This document shows, in pieces, positions 7,294-18,579 of a stretch of DNA of 64,000 bases. The position numbers and the translations under genes were made by a program. The notes under the pieces were generated by a model that worked only from the letters and a program-made list of their open reading frames with translations, ran no database searches and had not been told where the DNA came from. Location: contig NZ_LBMK01000006.1 of the NCBI RefSeq assembly GCF_001005295.1, positions 881-64,880 on the forward strand, read 5' to 3'. This DNA comes from Streptomyces yangpuensis (lineage in GTDB: Bacteria; Actinomycetota; Actinomycetes; Streptomycetales; Streptomycetaceae). The stretch's first letter is position 1; each line of letters starts with the position of its first letter.

Positions 7294-8201
7294 CCACCGA
7301 CACACGCCCGCTCGCCGGAAAGGTGGCCCTGGTCGCCGGCGGCACCCGCGGCGGCGGCCGGGGCATCGCCGTCGAGCTGGGCTCCGCCGGCGCGACCGTG
7401 TACGTCACCGGGCGCAGCAGCGGCGCAGGGCGCTCGGACCTGGACCGTCCGGAGACGATCGAGGACACGGCGGCGAGGATCACGGCCGCGGGCGGCCTGG
7501 GCATACCCGTACGGACCGACCACAGCCGTCCCGAGGAGGTACGGGCCCTCGTCGAGCGGATCGCCGCCGAACAGGACGGGCGGCTCGATGTGCTGGTCAA
7601 CTCGGTCTGGGGCGGCGACCCGTTGACCGACTGGGAACGCCCCCTGTGGGAGCAGGACCTGGAGACCGGCCTGCGGCTGCTGCGGCAGGCCGTGGAGACC
7701 CATGTGATCACCAGCCGGTACGCGCTGCCGCTGATGGTCGCCCGCGGGAGCGGCCTGGTGGTCGAGGTCACCGACGGCAACACCGCCCGCTACCGCGGCA
7801 CGTTCTTCTACGACCTGGCCAAGTCCGCGGTGATCCGCCTCGCGTTCGCGCAGTCCGCCGAGCTCAGGCCGCACGGCGTGGCCGCCGTGGCGATCACCCC
7901 CGGGTTCCTGCGGTCGGAGGCCGTGCTCGACCACTTCGGCGTCACCGAGGCCGACTGGCGCGACGCGGTGGCGCAGGACCCGAACTTCGCCCACTCCGAA
8001 TCCCCCGCGTATCTGGGCCGGGCGGTCGCGGCGCTGGCGGCCGACCCGCGGATCATGGCCAAGACCGGGCGGGCGCTGGCGACGTGGGGCCTGTACGAGG
8101 AGTACGGGTTCACCGACGCCGACGGTACCCGGCCGGACTTCGCCGCCCACTGGGCGAAGAACCTGGAGGCGGAGTACGGCCCGCTCGGCGACCCCCTCTG
8201 A
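7290..8201 (+). CDS. SDR family NAD(P)-dependent oxidoreductase
   Basis: A 303-residue short-chain dehydrogenase. The N-terminal nucleotide motif is VALVAGGTRGGGRGIAVEL (a TGxxxGxG variant with AGG). VNSVWGG replaces the usual NNAG. The active-site pair is YDLAK (Tyr-x-x-x-Lys) after the strand GLVVEVTDG. C-terminal ITPGFLRSEAV matches the PG motif. The length, about 50 residues over the classical 250, and the VNSVWGGDP segment place it in a subgroup common in Streptomyces. The ATG overlaps the TetR stop by four bases, so its expression follows the repressor. Substrate unknown; a role with FUSC and TetR in handling one toxic compound is inferred. Confidence 0.88.
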   Translation: MTTDTRPLAGKVALVAGGTRGGGRGIAVELGSAGATVYVTGRSSGAGRSDLDRPETIEDTAARITAAGGLGIPVRTDHSRPEEVRALVERIAAEQDGRLDVLVNSVWGGDPLTDWERPLWEQDLETGLRLLRQAVETHVITSRYALPLMVARGSGLVVEVTDGNTARYRGTFFYDLAKSAVIRLAFAQSAELRPHGVAAVAITPGFLRSEAVLDHFGVTEADWRDAVAQDPNFAHSESPAYLGRAVAALAADPRIMAKTGRALATWGLYEEYGFTDADGTRPDFAAHWAKNLEAEYGPLGDPL

Positions 8202-8263
8202 CCGGAACGCGCCCTCGCATCCCGTCGCGTCCGGGCGTGTCAGGGCGGTGGTAGAACAGCGGT

Positions 8264-9127
8264 ATGGACGAAGCGCGGGCGAGGGACGTACTGGCGGCGG
8301 CGGGCCTCACCGGCGGCGGGCGCCGGGAGGCCGAGCTGCTCGCGCTCGGTGAGAACGCCGTGTTCGCGGTCGGCGACCTCGTGGTCAAGGTGGGCCGCGA
8401 GGCCTCTCTGCTGGCACGGGCCGAGCGCGAACTCGCGGTGGCCGGCTGGTTCGCCACGGCCGGCGTCCCGGCGGTCCGCGCGGCGGAACCGAAGCCGCGG
8501 CTGGTGGGCGGGCATCCGCTGACCCTGTGGCACCGTCTCCCGGACGCGGTGCGGCCCGCGCGGCCCGAGGACCTGGCGGTGCTGCTGCGGGCCGTCCACG
8601 CGCTGCCCGAGCCGTCGTTCGCCCTGCCGGCGCGGGACCTGCTGGGCGGGGTCGAGCGCTGGCTGCGGCTGGCGGGGGACGCGATCGACCCGGCCGATGC
8701 CGCGTACCTGCGCGCCCGCCGGGACGCCCACGCGGACGAGGTGGCGGCGCTCACCCCGCACCTGCCGCCGGGCCCGGTCCACGGTGACGCCCTGCCCCGC
8801 AATGTCCATGTGGGCCCGGACGGACCGGTCCTGGTCGACCTGGAGACCGTATCGGCCGACCTGCGCGAACACGACCTGGTGGTGATGTCCCTGGCCCACG
8901 ACCGGTACGGCATGCCCGCCGGGGAGTACGAGGCCTTCGTGGCGGCGTACGGGTGGGACGTCCGCGACTGGGCGGGCTGCGCGGTCCTGCGCGGCGCCCG
9001 CGAGACGGCCGGCTGCGCCTGGGTCGCCCAGCACGCACCCGCCAACGCGGCCGCCGGGGCCGAGTTCCGCCGCCGCGTGGCCTCGCTCAGGCAGGGCGAC
9101 CCGCGGACGCGGTGGTATTCGTTCTAG
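8264..9127 (+). CDS. Aminoglycoside phosphotransferase (APH)-family kinase
   Basis: A 287-residue small-molecule kinase of the APH/ChoK fold. The catalytic loop is VHGDALPRNVHV (His-Gly-Asp with the downstream Asn) and the metal-binding aspartate is in LVDLETV, both at the usual distance near residues 168-195. The N-terminal lobe has VVKVGREASL, giving the ATP-binding lysine. Despite the family name most such actinobacterial proteins phosphorylate unknown small molecules, and no resistance can be claimed. A TAGAAC box six bases before the ATG hints at a leaderless start. The gene stands 60 bases after the SDR gene. Confidence 0.82.
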   Translation: MDEARARDVLAAAGLTGGGRREAELLALGENAVFAVGDLVVKVGREASLLARAERELAVAGWFATAGVPAVRAAEPKPRLVGGHPLTLWHRLPDAVRPARPEDLAVLLRAVHALPEPSFALPARDLLGGVERWLRLAGDAIDPADAAYLRARRDAHADEVAALTPHLPPGPVHGDALPRNVHVGPDGPVLVDLETVSADLREHDLVVMSLAHDRYGMPAGEYEAFVAAYGWDVRDWAGCAVLRGARETAGCAWVAQHAPANAAAGAEFRRRVASLRQGDPRTRWYSF

Positions 9128-9166
9128 TCGATGGCGGGTACGGCGCGGACCTGCGAGTATCCGCGG

Positions 9167-9952
9167 ATGATCACACTCTCCGATGACCTCGGGCACCTTT
9201 CCTATCTCGTCACCGGCGACGGGCCGCCCGTCGTGCTCGTGCACGCCGGCATCGCCGACCACCACATGTGGGACGCGGTCGTGCCCGCCCTCGCGGAGCG
9301 GCACACCGTCATTCGCTACGACCTGCGCGGCTTCGGGGAGTCCGCTCCGCCCAGCGGCCCGTTCCGGGAGACCGACGACCTGCGCCGGCTGCTGGACCAC
9401 CTCGGCCACGAGCGTGTCCGGCTCGTCGGCGCGTCCTGGGGCGGCCGCGTGGCCGTGGACTTCACCCTCACCCACCCGGACCGGGTCCACTCCCTCGCGG
9501 TGCTGGCCGCACCGTGGCCGGGATACGACTGGTCCGCCGAGATGATCGCGTATGACGCGGCCGAGACGCGGGCGCTGGCCGCCGGCGACCTGGAGGCGGC
9601 CGTCGCGACCAACCTGGACATGTGGGTGCGCGGACCGGCCCGCGCCTGGGAGGACGTCGCCACCGGGCTGGCCGACCGGCTCCGCGAGCCGATCCGTACG
9701 TCGCTGGTGAACCAGGACGTCGTCGGGGAGCACTCGCAGGGCGTGGTGCGGGGCGACCTGTCCGGCATCTGTGTCCCCACCCTGGTCGGGATCGGCACGC
9801 TCGACGTCGCCGACTTCCAGGACATCGGTCGCCGCTACGCCTCCGAGATCCCCGGCGCCGTCCTGATCGAGTTCCCCACCGCCGCCCACCTCATCGCGAT
9901 GGACGCCCCCGCCGAACTCACGGCGGCACTGCTCCCGTTCCTGGCCCGCTAG
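9167..9952 (+). CDS. Alpha/beta hydrolase
   Basis: A 261-residue alpha/beta hydrolase. Strand and oxyanion segment PPVVLVHAGIADHHMW is followed by RYDLRGFGES and the nucleophile elbow LVGASWGGRVA (GxSxG with Ser in ASW). The acid is likely Asp in GIGTLDVAD and the base His in AAHLIAMDAP near the end. ATG 9167 is used because similarity begins at once (LSDDLGHLSYLVTGDG); an in-frame ATG at 9131, three bases after the APH stop, is the alternative. It is convergent with the large secreted repeat protein; a strong hairpin separates them. Confidence 0.88.
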   Translation: MITLSDDLGHLSYLVTGDGPPVVLVHAGIADHHMWDAVVPALAERHTVIRYDLRGFGESAPPSGPFRETDDLRRLLDHLGHERVRLVGASWGGRVAVDFTLTHPDRVHSLAVLAAPWPGYDWSAEMIAYDAAETRALAAGDLEAAVATNLDMWVRGPARAWEDVATGLADRLREPIRTSLVNQDVVGEHSQGVVRGDLSGICVPTLVGIGTLDVADFQDIGRRYASEIPGAVLIEFPTAAHLIAMDAPAELTAALLPFLAR

Positions 9953-9959
9953 GCCCTGT

Positions 9960-9996
9960 CGTCCTTGCGCCGGCCCGATCGGCCGGCGCAAGGACG
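9960..9996. terminator. Bidirectional hairpin terminator between convergent genes
   Basis: GTCCTTGCGCCGGCC (9961-9975), a five-base loop CGATC, and the exact complement (9981-9995) form a perfect 15-bp stem, extended by one more pair. It lies just after the hydrolase stop and just before the stop of the minus-strand gene. There is no long T-run on either side. Confidence 0.8.
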
Positions 9997-10007
9997 GGGT
10001 TCCGGCG

Positions 10008-12494
10008 CTACTTCGTGTAGTAGCCGGCCACGTCGGCGATCAGATCGACCGCTCCCGCGTTGTTGTAGAAGCTGACCCTCCCGTTCACCACGGGGACGAT
10101 CACGAGGTTCGGAATCGTCTGCCCGGTGGTGAAGTTGAGGTTCGACGCACTGGTCCGCGCCGTACCGTCCGGGAACACGGACACGTAGCTGTCCGTGGTC
10201 GGGTCGGTCGCCGTCACGTTCAGGACGACAGCCGTGACACCCGACGCCGGGATCCCCGCCGCACCCGCGACCTGCAGGGTCACCGTCCCGCCCTGGCCGA
10301 CCTTGGCCTTGGGCACACCCTGGCCGGCCCGCGTGTCCATCAACCGGGCCGGCGTGACCGGCTTGTACGAGGAACCGGAGCCGTCCGTGGTGTAGTAGCC
10401 CGCCACATCGGCGATCAGGTCCACCGAACCGGCGTTGTTGTAGAAGGCGACCTTCCCGTTCACCACGGGGACGATGACCAGGTTCGGAATCGTCTGCCCC
10501 GCCGTGAAGTTGAGGTTCGACGCACTGGTCCGCGCCGTACCGTCCGGGAACACCGACACGTAGCTGCCCGTGGTCGGGTCGGTCGCCGTCACGTTCAGGA
10601 CGACAGCCGTGACACCCGACGCCGGAATGCCCGCCGCACCCGCGACCTGCAAGGTCACCGTCCCGCCCTGGCCCACCTTCGCCTTCGGCACACCCAGCCC
10701 GCTGCGCGTGTCCATCAGCCGCGTCGGGGTGACCGGCCTGTACGTGCCCAGGCCCGAGACCGCAGGCGGCGTCACCGTCAGCGTGCCCGCCGCGTACTGG
10801 TGGTTCAGCGCGCTCACGCTGATGTTCCAGTTGCCCGCGGGAGCCGTGCGCAGGTCCACGGTCGCCTTCAGGGTGCGGGCGTCGTCGGAGACCGAGACGG
10901 TCTTGGCCGTCAGCGTCGCCGGTCCTCCGGTCAGGTTGACGGTGGTGCTCATGCCCAGCGCCGTGCCCTGCACGGTGAGGGTGGCGACCGTACCGCTCTG
11001 CACGGTGGTCGGCGTGACCGTCCCGACGGTCACCTCCTCCGATCCGCACGGCGCGGAGGTGCAGACGAGCTCGGCGCGGTAGGCCGTGCGCTCCGTCCGG
11101 TCCGGCAGCGCGAGGACGTACAGGCTCTGGTCGGAGCCCTGGCAGTCGTACGAGGGCGACCTGCCCATGCAGAGGTCGGTCCCGGCCTTGCTGTACAGCA
11201 GGGGCCGCGGGGTGTGCATCCCGCCGTCCGTGGCGGCGATGTCGGCCCTGAACCGGTCGCCCGAGACGCTCGGCAGGACGGCGCACACGCCGGTCCGCTC
11301 CTCGGACAGCGTGCCGGTCAGCGGACCGTACCCGTACGCGACCGACCCGACGCGCGGGCAGTCGGCGGCGGGCCCGGCGGCCGTGGCGATCCGCCAGGCG
11401 TCGAGGCGGTAGGAAGCAGGCAGGGACCAGCTCTCGGGAGCCTGGGTGACGACCTGGTAGCCGGTGGACCCGGTGGGCGTGCACGCCCAGGTCCGCGGAT
11501 GGCAGGCGATGCCACCGGCGTTGTTCATGATCAGCATGTTCGTGCTGTCGTGGGCGTCCCGGACGTCAACGTGCAGCCGGTCCGTGGCGGCGGCCGTGGT
11601 GATCCGGTGGCAGCGCAGGGTGCCGCTCTGGCCGGACGTCCCGGTCGTCGCCGGAGCTCCGACCGTCGTGGCCGCGGAGATGACGCAGCCGCGGGCCGTG
11701 GCGGTGACGTCACGGCGGTCCAGGGTGTGGCCGCGCGGCACGTCCTGGCCCTCCAGGAGCACGGTGTAGGCCTTGCCCTCGGTGAAGGAGCAGCTGGTGA
11801 GGCCGTCGGTCCGGAGCTGCTGGCCCGGGGTGGGGTGGGTGTAGCAGGAAGGCCCGTTGCCGTCGGTGTCGATCATGGTGATCGCGTAGTCCGGGAACAG
11901 GTCCGCGTCGTCCGGAAGGCTGTAGCGGACCCGGAGGAGCTCGGAGGTGGAGTGCGCGTCGGCCGGGATCGTCAGGCAGTGTGAGAAGACGCCGTTGCCG
12001 GTCTCCAGGCGCACCGTCCCCGAGTCGTCGGCGAAGGTCCCTGCGGGCAGGGTCTGACAGTCCTTCTGGAGGACGTCCGTACGGACGAAGTGGACGCCGT
12101 ACGGACCGGTGGCCTCGGTGTCGTCGGCGCGCACCAGCGCGCGGAAGGGTGCCGTTCCGGTCAGTGCGCACTCGCCCCGCACCAGATCACCGGCGGTGCA
12201 CTGCGCGGTGCCGTTCCGGTCGGCCACCTCGACCTGGACCGTCGGGCCCGCGCCGCCGCGGGAGGTGAGGGCGGCGATCCGGGCGCCCTGCGGGCTCGGC
12301 AGTTCCAGGCAGTGCGTCTGCCCGGGCGCGGTGAACGTGCCCGCGTACCGTCCCTCGGTGACGGCGACGCAGTCCTCGGCGACCGGTGCGGCCTGAGCGG
12401 TGCCCACCGGCAGGAGCAGTGCTGCGAGGACGCCGAGCAAGCTCGTCAAAACGGTGGAAACCAGGCGTCTTTCGGACGCCGATGCGGTTGTCAT
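10008..12494 (-). CDS. Large secreted protein with IPT/TIG-like and tandem C-terminal repeat domains
   Basis: An 828-residue exported protein. The ATG at 12494 has a GGGGGG ribosome site; a signal peptide follows (basic start, LTSLLGVLAALLLPVGTAQA, cleavage before APVAED). The middle part has several disulfide-prone cysteines. At about 500-590 an Ig-like/TIG segment (VTVGTVTPTTVQSGTVATLTVQG) occurs. The end consists of two ~120-residue copies beginning YRPVTPTRLMDTR and YKPVTPARLMDTR, about 90% identical in protein. This repeat type ends many actinobacterial surface proteins, with the conserved NVTATxPT..SYVxVFPxG and VAGYYT motifs. A surface adhesion or matrix role is possible; no catalytic motif is seen. 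Confidence 0.8.
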   Translation of the reverse strand: MTTASASERRLVSTVLTSLLGVLAALLLPVGTAQAAPVAEDCVAVTEGRYAGTFTAPGQTHCLELPSPQGARIAALTSRGGAGPTVQVEVADRNGTAQCTAGDLVRGECALTGTAPFRALVRADDTEATGPYGVHFVRTDVLQKDCQTLPAGTFADDSGTVRLETGNGVFSHCLTIPADAHSTSELLRVRYSLPDDADLFPDYAITMIDTDGNGPSCYTHPTPGQQLRTDGLTSCSFTEGKAYTVLLEGQDVPRGHTLDRRDVTATARGCVISAATTVGAPATTGTSGQSGTLRCHRITTAAATDRLHVDVRDAHDSTNMLIMNNAGGIACHPRTWACTPTGSTGYQVVTQAPESWSLPASYRLDAWRIATAAGPAADCPRVGSVAYGYGPLTGTLSEERTGVCAVLPSVSGDRFRADIAATDGGMHTPRPLLYSKAGTDLCMGRSPSYDCQGSDQSLYVLALPDRTERTAYRAELVCTSAPCGSEEVTVGTVTPTTVQSGTVATLTVQGTALGMSTTVNLTGGPATLTAKTVSVSDDARTLKATVDLRTAPAGNWNISVSALNHQYAAGTLTVTPPAVSGLGTYRPVTPTRLMDTRSGLGVPKAKVGQGGTVTLQVAGAAGIPASGVTAVVLNVTATDPTTGSYVSVFPDGTARTSASNLNFTAGQTIPNLVIVPVVNGKVAFYNNAGSVDLIADVAGYYTTDGSGSSYKPVTPARLMDTRAGQGVPKAKVGQGGTVTLQVAGAAGIPASGVTAVVLNVTATDPTTDSYVSVFPDGTARTSASNLNFTTGQTIPNLVIVPVVNGRVSFYNNAGAVDLIADVAGYYTK
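10014..10740 (-). repeat. Tandem ~120-codon duplication in the secreted protein gene
   Basis: Two adjacent copies (about 10014-10370 and 10389-10740) are nearly identical at the DNA level, including long runs with no change. They encode the two C-terminal repeat domains with roughly ten amino-acid differences. The similarity points to a recent duplication or ongoing gene conversion. Confidence 0.8.
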
Positions 12495-12599
12495 GGACCC
12501 CCCATGGTGATGTGCGACGAGTGATCGTCGCACATCCGTACGGGGTCGGCGCGACCGATATCCGTGTGCCCCGCCACCGCCCCGTCCGGCCGGGTCCGG

Positions 12600-13337
12600 T
12601 CAGGCCGGGACCAGGTCGCGCAGGGGCCAGGCGGTGTCGATCACCGCGTCCGGGGTGCCCTGGCGGCGCAGGTAGGACTGGAAGTCCCGGGCCCAGCGGG
12701 CGTGCCAGGTGCCCTGCTGCGCGTGCAGGTCGGCCGGGGTCAGAGCGGCCACCCGCGGGTGCCGCTCGGCTATCGCGCGGGCCACATGGACTGCGGCCAG
12801 CGCGTCCGCACCCGCGTCGTGCGCCTCCTCCAGCGTGACCCCGTACACCCCGCAGACGGCCTCCAGGGTCCGCTTGCCACGCCGGAAGCGGTCCACGGCC
12901 CGGTCGATGGTCAGCGGGTCGACCACCGGGCCGGTCCGCGCCCCGCCCAGCCGGTCGGCCAGCGAGGGCAGCCCGTGCCGGGCCAGTTCGGCGCTCAGCA
13001 GCGTGAGGTCGAAGGCGGCGTTGTACGCGACGACCACCGCCCCCGTACGCCAGTGCGCGACCAGCGCCTGCGCGACCTCGTCGGCGACCTCCCGCACCGG
13101 GCGGCCCTCCGCGACGGCCCGCTCCGTGCTGATCCCGTGGATGGCCGAGGCCCCTTCCGGAATCGGTATCCCCGGATCCGCGAGCCAGCCGCGCCGCTCG
13201 TGCACCGCACCGCCGCGCACCTCGACCACGGCCGCCGTCACGATCCTCGACTCCCCCGGCTCCGTGCCGGTCGTCTCCAGGTCGAACCCGATCAGTACCC
13301 GGCCGTGCCAGCCCCCCGTACCGTGCTGCTCCTCCAC
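12600..13337 (-). CDS. 3'-5' exonuclease of the DnaQ/DEDD family
   Basis: A 245-residue exonuclease. All DEDDh motifs are present: Exo I FDLETTGTEP near residue 15 (Asp and Glu), Exo II VAYNAAFDLTLL (Asp), and Exo III AHDAGADALAAVHVA (His five residues before Asp). The GTG at 13337 is preferred because an AAGGA lies upstream; the longer open frame adds unlike sequence. The fold is that of the proofreading epsilon subunit of DNA polymerase III, but the free-standing form is common in Streptomyces and may trim DNA or RNA. It lies 90 bases downstream of the HEPN protein gene on the same strand, so the two may be co-transcribed. Confidence 0.88.
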   Translation of the reverse strand: MEEQHGTGGWHGRVLIGFDLETTGTEPGESRIVTAAVVEVRGGAVHERRGWLADPGIPIPEGASAIHGISTERAVAEGRPVREVADEVAQALVAHWRTGAVVVAYNAAFDLTLLSAELARHGLPSLADRLGGARTGPVVDPLTIDRAVDRFRRGKRTLEAVCGVYGVTLEEAHDAGADALAAVHVARAIAERHPRVAALTPADLHAQQGTWHARWARDFQSYLRRQGTPDAVIDTAWPLRDLVPA

Positions 13338-13427
13338 CCCGTGTCCTTCCCCCGTACACCTTCGGTCAACGGGTTTCAGCCTGCCACGGGCCACTGACAA
13401 GCCCGGCGACGCCCCCTCCCGGGAGGC

Positions 13428-14705
13428 TCACGACACCGGGCGGGAGTCCTCCCACATCGACTCGAACTCCTCCCGGTAGGTCGCGAACAGTCCGTGGTCC
13501 GCGTCCTTGGGCACCCCGCGTCCGCCGCCCCGCAGCACCAGTACCGGCGATTCCATCCCCCGCGCCCGCCTCAGGTACGACTGGACCACCGCGATCCCCG
13601 AGGACTGCCCCTCCACCAGGTAGGCGGTGAAGCGGGGCGTCTCGTCGAAGACGTGGATCTCGAAGCGCGAGGGGTCCCGCAGCCCCGCCCGGACCCGTCG
13701 CACGTGCAGGATGTTCATCTCCACCGAGCGGCTCAGCTCGCCCTTGCGCAGCCCCAGCTCCCGCTCGCGGCGTTTGACCGCGCTGCTCGCCGGGTTGAGG
13801 AAGAGCAGCCGCACCCGGCAGCCCGCCTCCGTCAGCCGGACGAGTCTTCGCCCGGAGAAGTTCTGCACGAGCAGGTTGAGACCTATGCCGATGGCGTCGA
13901 GCCGCCGCGCGCCCCCGAAGAGGTCCTCCGCCGGCAGATTGCGCTGGAGCCGGACCCGGTCCGGGTGGACCGAGACGACGTCCGCGTACCGGTCGCCCAC
14001 CAGGTCCTCGACGGCGTCGATCGGCAGCCGGTCCGCGGCGGGGCTGCCGGAGCCGCCGCCCAGCACCTCCAGCAGCCGTGCCGAGGCCCGCTCCGCCTGC
14101 TCCAGCACGGGCCGCGACAGCGCCCGGTTGCGGGAGACGACGTTGCGGGTGACCTCCAGCTCGTCCAGGGCCAGCTCGATCTCGCGCCGGTCGTCGAAGT
14201 ACGGCTCGAAGCACGGCCAGTGCTGGACCATCAGCTCCCGCAGCTGCGGCAGGGTCAGGAAGCTCAGCACGTTGTCGTCGGCGGAGTCGAGCAGGTAGCC
14301 CTTGCGCCGGCTGACCTCGCGCACGGCCACCGCCCGCTGCACCCACTCCTGCCCGGCGGGCCCGGCGGCCGCGACGACCCAGTCGTCCCCGCCGTGCACC
14401 GGTTCGTAGATCGGCCGCAGCACCGCGCCGACCACCGACCGCAGCCGCTGTTCGATCAGGTTCAGCCAGATGTACGCCCGGCCGGCCCGCTGCGCCCGCG
14501 TACGGACCTCGCTCCAGGCCTCCGCACCCCAGTCCAGCTCGGCGCCGGCCCCCGCGCTCCCGGCCTCCTCCGGCCCGCCCGCCAGGGAGACCGTCCCCGC
14601 CGGGATCCCCGTCGGCGCCCCGCCGGGGGCACCTCCTGGGGCGTCCGCCGGGCCACCCTCGTGACTGCTGTCACCAGGGGGCAGCTCCAGACCTCCCGAG
14701 CTCAC
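13428..14705 (-). CDS. SAV2148-family HEPN domain protein
   Basis: A 425-residue protein resembling the actinobacterial SAV2148 HEPN family. It begins with a disordered Gly/Pro/Ser/Ala segment of about 75 residues, then ELDWGAEAWSEVRTRAQRAGRAYIWLNLIEQRLRSVVG, the helical HEPN part with WVQRAVAVREVSRRKGYLLDS. The second half is alpha/beta (NFSGRRLVRLTEAGCRVRLLFLNP..., FEIHVFDETPRFTAYLVEG) and recalls a PLD-like or toprim-like sensor domain. GTG 14705 follows GAAGGCGG; the open frame extends upstream but the VSSGGLELPPG start matches the family as I recall it. HEPN proteins are often RNA-binding or ribonucleases. Function is unproven. It is divergent from glgX. Confidence 0.75.
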   Translation of the reverse strand: MSSGGLELPPGDSSHEGGPADAPGGAPGGAPTGIPAGTVSLAGGPEEAGSAGAGAELDWGAEAWSEVRTRAQRAGRAYIWLNLIEQRLRSVVGAVLRPIYEPVHGGDDWVVAAAGPAGQEWVQRAVAVREVSRRKGYLLDSADDNVLSFLTLPQLRELMVQHWPCFEPYFDDRREIELALDELEVTRNVVSRNRALSRPVLEQAERASARLLEVLGGGSGSPAADRLPIDAVEDLVGDRYADVVSVHPDRVRLQRNLPAEDLFGGARRLDAIGIGLNLLVQNFSGRRLVRLTEAGCRVRLLFLNPASSAVKRRERELGLRKGELSRSVEMNILHVRRVRAGLRDPSRFEIHVFDETPRFTAYLVEGQSSGIAVVQSYLRRARGMESPVLVLRGGGRGVPKDADHGLFATYREEFESMWEDSRPVS

Positions 14706-14991
14706 CCGTGCACCGCCTTCTGCGTCTGGACGCCCGTCTCCAGTGATCACGGAAGGGTATCCCGCGCGTGCGGCCCGGTGCAGCCCGATGGTGCTTACGA
14801 AGGCCGTCCGTCGACCCATTATCGGATGCACGGACAGTCCGCTGACCCGCATATCAGCTCTGCGGGTCACCCGGTAGGACCACTCCCAAGTCCGCGCGTG
14901 AGGGCCCTCTTTCGGGGAAGATCTGGCAGTGACGCTGTCCATGCCGGATCATCCGGGACGTCTTTCGACACCGAGGGAAGAGTCGTTGTCT
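14706..14991. promoter_or_regulatory. Divergent control region of the HEPN gene and glgX, with a 9-bp inverted repeat
   Basis: This 286-base gap has no gene. It contains the inverted repeat TGACCCGCA (14843-14851), nine-base spacer, TGCGGGTCA (14861-14869). The repeat is perfect, lacks a T-run and lies about 60-120 bases from the possible glgX starts, so an operator is more likely than a terminator. No confident -10/-35 pair was found. Confidence 0.45.
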
Positions 14992-17090
<2,099 letters not shown>

Positions 17091-17106
<16 letters not shown>

Positions 17107-18497
17107 GCGGGGTCCGGGGCCGGCCGCCGGCCCGGTCCGGTGTCCTGGCCGGGCTGCGGGGCGGGCCCGGCGTCCGGCTCGCCCCGCCGGCCCGGCTCGG
17201 CATCCGGCCCGGCGTCCGGCTCGTCCCGCCGGCCCGGCTCGGCGGCGGGCTCGGCTGCCGTTCCGGCGCCCGGCTCGGCGGGCGGGGCGGGGGAGGTACG
17301 GGCGGCGGGTACGGGGGTGGCGAGGGCCAGGGTGAGGCAGAGCCCGGCCGCCGCCACGGCCACGGCGAACGCCGCGCTCGGGCCGTACCGCTCGGCGAGG
17401 CGCCCGGCGACCACGAGCGCGGCGGCCTGCCCGGCCACCAGGCTGCTGGCGGCGAAGGCCATGGCGGTGGCGAGCCGGTCCAGTTCCACGGCCCGCTCGG
17501 TCAGCGCGAACGCGGTGATCAGGTGGGGTGCGTAGGCGGCCCCGAGGACGGTGACGACCGCGTACAGCGGCCACAGGCCGTCGGTGACCAGCAGGGGCGC
17601 GGAGAGCACGAGGGCGGCGCCCGTGGCGACCTGCCAGCGCAGCCGCAGGCCGAAGCGGGCGGGCAGCGCGCCGAGCGCCAGGCCGACGGCGGCGCTGACG
17701 ACACCCATCGCGGAGTAGACGACGGCGGCCTGGTCCGGGACGCCGAGACGGATGGTGAGCGCGGTGATGCCGGCCTGGCAGGCGCCGAACATCACGCCCT
17801 GGAGCGCGAGGGAGACCCGTACCGCGTGGACCACCGCGGGCGGCCGGACCCGGCTTCCGGCGCGCCGTTCGCGCGCCGGTGATCCGGCGGTGGCGGAGGC
17901 GGTCGGGTGCAGGGCGAAGGCACCGCCGAAGACGGCGACGAGGCCGGCCGCCCCGGCCAGGGCGAGGGCCGGGTGTGCGATCAGCGCGGCGAGCCCGACC
18001 AGGGCGGGCCCGAAGACGAAGGAGACCTCGTCCAGGGTGCCCTCCAGCGCGTGGACGGCGCCCACGACGCCCTCGTCGGCCCCGGCACGGCGGGCCAGGG
18101 CGACGGAGCGGGTCCGGGCGAGCGGTCCGATCAGCGGCACGGAGGCACCGGTGACGGCGCCGATCGCGGCGAGCGGGAGGGTCGCGAGATGGGTGAGCGC
18201 ACCGGCGACGAGGGCGGCGGTGGCGACGGCGTTGACGGCGGCGGCGACCAGGACGACGGGCCGCTGCCCGTGCCGGTCGGCGAGCCGGCCGAGGACGGGT
18301 CCGAAGAGGACCTGGCCGAGGGAGAGGGTGCCGCCGACGATGCCCGCGGTGGTCAGGGAGCCGCTGGTCTGGGCGACCAGCAGGAAGCTCCCGAACTGGG
18401 ACATCGCGACTGGCAGGCGGGCGAGGAAGGAGACGAGCGGAAGGAGGGGCCCGGTCAGGGCGATGACTCTTCGATACGTGGTGACGGTTCCGAGCAC
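17091..18497 (-). CDS. MFS transporter with repetitive C-terminal tail
   Basis: A 468-residue major facilitator. Twelve hydrophobic helices fill residues 10-400. The loop 2-3 motif is GPVLGRLADRHGQRPVVL (G...LADRxGxR), matching drug and metabolite exporters. The last ~70 residues are a soluble tail of imperfect repeats (AEPGRRDEPDAGPD / AEPGRRGEPDAGPA), encoded by repetitive DNA at about 17140-17260. The GTG start at 18497 faces treY across 82 bases. Substrate unknown; position between glgX and treY could suggest sugar export, but nothing in the sequence proves it. Confidence 0.88.
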
Positions 18498-18579
18498 TTG
18501 ATCGACACTAACCCGGCGCAGTCACTCGGATGCATTGGGTCATGGCACGGAATCCGGCAGGTTGGGTACGTACGTTCTC

